From Synanceia verrucosa (lineage: Eukaryota; Chordata; Actinopteri; Perciformes; Synanceiidae), in assembly GCA_029721515.1 (NCBI GenBank), contig CM056556.1, positions 2,356,501 to 2,420,500 on the forward strand: DNA of 64,000 nt, written 5' to 3'. The translations under genes were made by a program, and so were the position numbers. A model generated the notes under the pieces. It searched no databases. It saw only the letters and a list, made by a program, of their open reading frames with translations, and was not told the origin of the DNA. Shown piece after piece: positions 61,001 through 64,000 of this stretch; position 1 is the stretch's first letter, and each line of letters starts with the position of its first letter.

Positions 61001-61211
61001 CGCTCTCTCCAACGAGCGTCTCGGTGGGTTAAAGGAGTCGTGGAAGCGGCTCATTCACGAAGCCGCCCGTCTGACTGTGGCGTCCTACGGAGACTCAGAG
61101 GACGAGGAGGACGGAGGACTGAGCAGCAGGAAGCTGAAGGCCCTGCAGGTTCGCCGTGGACAGAAGAGCATCCTGCTCAGGCTGATGGAGCTCACAGAGT
61201 CACAGCAGTGA
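58050..61211 (+). CDS. setd6: SETD6 protein-lysine N-methyltransferase (nine exons, 449 aa)
   Basis: Exons: 58050-58076, 58415-58495, 59409-59553, 59629-59770, 59848-60042, 60128-60275, 60440-60620, 60707-60843, 60918-61211. All junctions are GT-AG and in frame from ATG to TGA. The N terminus MATKAKRPK is followed by a SET domain split by an insertion: GTVADYGMLA (~44-53), LNHVSNHNANLEF (232-244, the NHxxNHN cofactor-binding motif) and EVFNTYGQLANWQ (262 onward). Y267 aligns with the catalytic tyrosine known as Y285 in human SETD6. A Rubisco-LSMT-type substrate-binding domain fills the C terminus. SETD6 monomethylates RELA at K310, which restrains NF-kB targets, and also histone H2AZ and other nuclear proteins. 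An acidic run (QEEEDEDNEDEEEEEE, ~202-217) is longer than in human as I recall it. Exons 1 and 7 use the weak donor GTTACA. Human SETD6 is 473 aa, so the length is normal. Confidence 0.97.
58690..58905 (+). mobile_element. LINE-type 3' tail in a setd6 intron
   Basis: CTGTACATACTTATTTTATG, then T-rich sequence with TTGTGCACTG, then CAATTTCGTTGTACAACTG and ATAATGACAATAAAGGGCG. It is a typical fish L2/CR1-like retroposon end, related to 42576-42775, and lies in the second intron. Confidence 0.65.
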
Positions 61212-61275
61212 CACTGTTTTATATGATAATAAAACATCTGAAAATACTCCGTCAATAAATGTTTTTCTCTAAAGC
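61212..61275 (+). terminator. setd6: setd6 3' UTR with poly(A) signals
   Basis: Two AATAAA hexamers, at 61228-61233 and 61254-61259, follow the stop codon within 50 bp. A very short 3' UTR of about 60-70 bp is likely. Confidence 0.6.
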
Positions 61276-62079
61276 TTTTCTACAGTTTTGCTATCATCTG
61301 CACATAATTGTGTTTATAATCAAGTTTGTGATAGCACCCCCAAAAAGAACAGTGAGAACAGTCACAGGAGCGATCAGTTATTTACATCCAGTGATAATTT
61401 TTAGAGCGACAAAAAAAAAATGCAGAGTGGGTTTGGATGCTGTGAGAAACATTCATCACAAAGTTGACTTATTAGTTTCATGTTTGTTTGGTTTAGGCAC
61501 CAACTGTTGGTTAGGTTAGGTTTAAAGGGAATAAATATTCAGTAACATTAGATACGTACTCAGGTTAGGTGCCAATCAAATCTGCCCCAAAAAAAAAAAG
61601 AAAATTATTATAAAGATATAGAAATGTGAACTTGATGCAAAATTTACAAGAAACAAAAATTAAAACTTTTACATCCACGACCACCCACTGTCATTTTAAC
61701 TTATTATACACTAATTATGACATTTGCAGTATGAGCAAATTAATTCTTTGAGAGGTCACAGTGACCTTTGCCCTCCAAAATTTGATCAGTTCACTTAAGT
61801 CCATTTGTGGCAAATTTGAGGAAATTCTTTGAAGGCATATGTCACAGGTTTGCATATGTTAGAAATTGACAAATTTGTCATGTAACATTTTCCTCAGATC
61901 TGACACTTAAGGCCATTTTTAACTTTTTCTAATAAAAATCATTAAAAGCAGAAATATTTTGAAAAACCTTAACCTCAAAAAGAATGAAACTGAATAATTT
62001 CCTCCATAACGATTATTACATCTGTATAATCGGTCTATAAAAAGCGACCAGCTAGTCATGAATGAACACAGGTGCCGTG
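61276..62079. other. Intergenic spacer between setd6 and cnot1, with a common fish repeat
   Basis: At about 61755-61850, GGTCACAGTGACCTTTGCCC, GATCAGTTCA and GGCAAATTTGAGGAAATTC match a very common fish interspersed repeat (AGGTCACAGTGACCTTTGACC type). No gene lies in the spacer. Confidence 0.6.
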
Positions 62080-62896
62080 CAGTTTGAATGCTTTATTTCC
62101 TGTATGTATGCATACTGCAGTTAAGTAGCAAGAACTAAAGGCAAACTAGAAAGGACTACAAAATACAACACATGGACCAATACATTTACAAAACATTCAA
62201 AATGTTACAAAATGGGCTGTATTGGTCCTTCTATTGTTGTTCTTCAATTTGGATCTTTGTACAAATCGTCAAGATACACGACGTCGTCACTTTGCACAAT
62301 TTACAAGAGCCAGGGAGAGACGTCCAGAGGCGGCTTCAGGTGGACAAACCGTCAGCGACCCCACCCCCACCCCACCTGGGAGACTTCATCTTCCTGTCCC
62401 ACTCAGGGATTAAAAAAAGGAATCAAATGAAAGTAGCAGGCAGCTTTTTTATCTCTTCAATCATCTACCATTCAGCCACTGAAAGCAAAAACAAAAAGTC
62501 AGAAAAAGGTGGGAGGGAAGCAAACCAAGGACTTTGGTAGTGAGTGAAAATGTTTCCATGTCTTTACATGTTTCTACTCTTCTTCTCCCCCTCCCGTTCT
62601 CCCTTTTTTCCCCCCAAATATTTACATCAAAGCATCAAAAAAAGTATATTAAAGTCCCAGTCCTCTCAGTCCATCTCATTCAGCCCCCAGGAGGGATGAA
62701 CAACAACAAAAAGCTTAACTCTTCAGATCCGTGAGCAGTAGTCATTCCATCCACATTTCCAATGACTGTGGTTGCCAGTTTATCCAGTGCCGACAGTAAA
62801 GACAGAGGTGTGTGTGGTGGAGGAGGAGGAGGAGGTGGAGGTGGGTCAAGGCCGAGGCTTCTCTCCCGACGGCTACAAAGCTGGCTGGTTCACAGG
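62080..62896 (-). other. cnot1: cnot1 3' UTR
   Basis: Follows the cnot1 stop codon on the minus strand. AATAAA on that strand is at 62092-62097, giving a 3' UTR of about 800 bp. A (GGA)n-rich patch is at 62820-62840. Frames seen inside it have no support. Confidence 0.65.
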
Positions 62897-62975
62897 CTAG
62901 CTGGCCCCGGTGCCCTCCATCACCTGCTGGGCCTGCTTCTGTCCCATACAGCACTGAGCTACAGACTGGAACAGC
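62897..62975 (-). CDS. cnot1: CNOT1, last coding exon (partial gene)
   Basis: A minus-strand acceptor (CTGTCCTCTGTCCTCAG) precedes a 79-bp exon encoding LFQSVAQCC, then MGQKQAQQ, then VMEGTGAS and a TAG stop at 62897-62899. These 25 residues equal the C terminus of vertebrate CNOT1 as I know it. CNOT1 is the large scaffold of the CCR4-NOT deadenylase complex in cytoplasm and nucleus; it binds CNOT2/3, the CNOT6/7 nucleases, and mRNA-recruiting factors. The rest of the gene lies beyond the right edge. The preceding exon, expected to end in residues like HEFVHCAPEIEK, is not in this window. The gene is convergent with setd6, as in human from memory. Confidence 0.93.
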
Positions 62976-64000
62976 CTGAGGACAGAGGACAGCCTGTTAG
63001 ACACACTGTTTACCTGCAGTCAACAACAATAACAAAGAGAGGCTGAGGTGTCTGAACAAACACTGAATCAGGGTTCTTGCACCATTTACTTTAATTAAAA
63101 CCCAAAAATGTCATAATGATTTCTTTGGTAGAAAATATTATATTTATTTTAAGGCCTGACCAAGAGTATCGATATTTAGCATGAACAAAAATCCAATAAC
63201 CGATTAATCTCTGATAATTTATGGGGGGTTTTTTTTCAGCCCGTTAACACTTGCAACAACGACATAAATTGAAGGTATAAGACCTAAGTGTGGGCCCGCC
63301 CATACTTCCTGTGACGCTGCAAAGTTTTGCGACAAAGTCAGTCTGGCCAAGATGCCGTTCACTTCGATTTCAGATTCTCCTAGAAATGGGGATCAATGAA
63401 AATCGAGCATTTCCAACAGCTCGTTTGGGGTGTCTTTAAGGCAATGACTCACTAGTGAAGAGTGAGAGTCAGAGTGAAGAGTGGTCTGATTGGATGAAGC
63501 TTCGTCCAGACTACGCTCACAGATAGACAGGCTATTAACACTTTTTTCTACAACTTTAAATTTCACAACTTTCGAGAACAAAGAACCGAACAAAATGAGC
63601 AAAATTGCAGATAATCTCTGAATAATGTGTTCCTATTGGCTTTAAACACACCACCTGAAAATCTAATACCTAGAGCAAATTTAAGACAATTTAAGACCTC
63701 AATAACCCAGATTTAATTTAAAACATTTAAGATTGGTGCCTAAAGACCCACAGCAATCCTGTGAATAAAGCAGTTAAAAATCATACTTCTTCTTAACGTC
63801 CACACAGAAAACCTGTTAGTGACTGTTTTCACGCTGTTGGACACTGAATGCTTTTGGCAAAATAAAAACATTAACAATATTTTTCTTGAAAAGGACATCA
63901 TCGGCTCCACTTATTCTCTGATAATTTTGGATCCAGTCTGATACCTAAAAATCCTTAGGCTACTTAAAATATCTAAGTATAAGAAAAATGTGGATTGAAA
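62976..64000 (-). other. cnot1: Last intron of cnot1, to window end
   Basis: No exon found. AT-rich, with a possible MITE remnant at about 63145-63235 (GAGTATCGATATTTAGC, AATAACCGATTAATCTCTG). Confidence 0.55.

Noticed and set aside
62742..62954. A 70-residue minus-strand frame MLYGTEAGPAG...
   Set aside because: It overlaps the cnot1 last exon in another frame; the frame ending VMEGTGAS is the real one.

Overview
This is vertebrate nuclear DNA, most likely from a teleost fish. Three things support that: split genes with GT-AG introns, a nuclear tRNA with a split internal promoter, and many fish-type short repeats (CA/GT microsatellites, small TTAA- and hAT-type MITEs, LINE 3' tails). There is no prokaryotic gene organisation and no CRISPR array. 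The species cannot be named from the sequence.

The first ~48 kb is repeat-rich and has no protein-coding gene I can support. It holds three long minisatellites: a 27-bp unit array (295-4117, ~141 copies), a 54-bp unit array (22523-23712, ~22 copies) and a purine-rich 40-55-bp unit array (34120-36185, ~45 copies). Several unit lengths are multiples of three or lack stops, so these arrays produce very long artificial reading frames. The same region has at least six copies of a ~490-bp non-autonomous element flanked by TTAA (piggyBac-like), several hAT-like MITEs, LINE 3' tails and two GC/CpG-rich blocks (18085-18530 and 33000-34100) that could be promoters. A few TAAT-rich stretches look like conserved-enhancer candidates.

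The last 16 kb is a compact gene cluster. An NCOA5-like coactivator gene lies on the minus strand (coding 48052-57053, nine exons, 420 aa). A divergent intergenic region of about 1 kb follows and contains a tRNA-Pro(TGG) gene (57591-57662, minus). Next is a complete setd6 lysine methyltransferase gene on the plus strand (58050-61211, nine exons, 449 aa). Last is the final coding exon and 3' UTR of cnot1 on the minus strand (62080-62975), convergent with setd6. From memory, setd6 and cnot1 are also convergent neighbours on human chromosome 16, so this is conserved synteny. The NCOA5-like neighbour is not what I recall beside human SETD6 (NDRG4).

The coding genes act in gene expression: a nuclear-receptor coactivator relative, a chromatin/NF-kB lysine methyltransferase, and the scaffold of the CCR4-NOT deadenylase. 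I see no evidence that they work as one pathway. No new protein system was found. The more unusual observations are the nested structure of the arrays, a ZNF143-like motif carried by the TTAA element, and the short NCOA5 paralogue.
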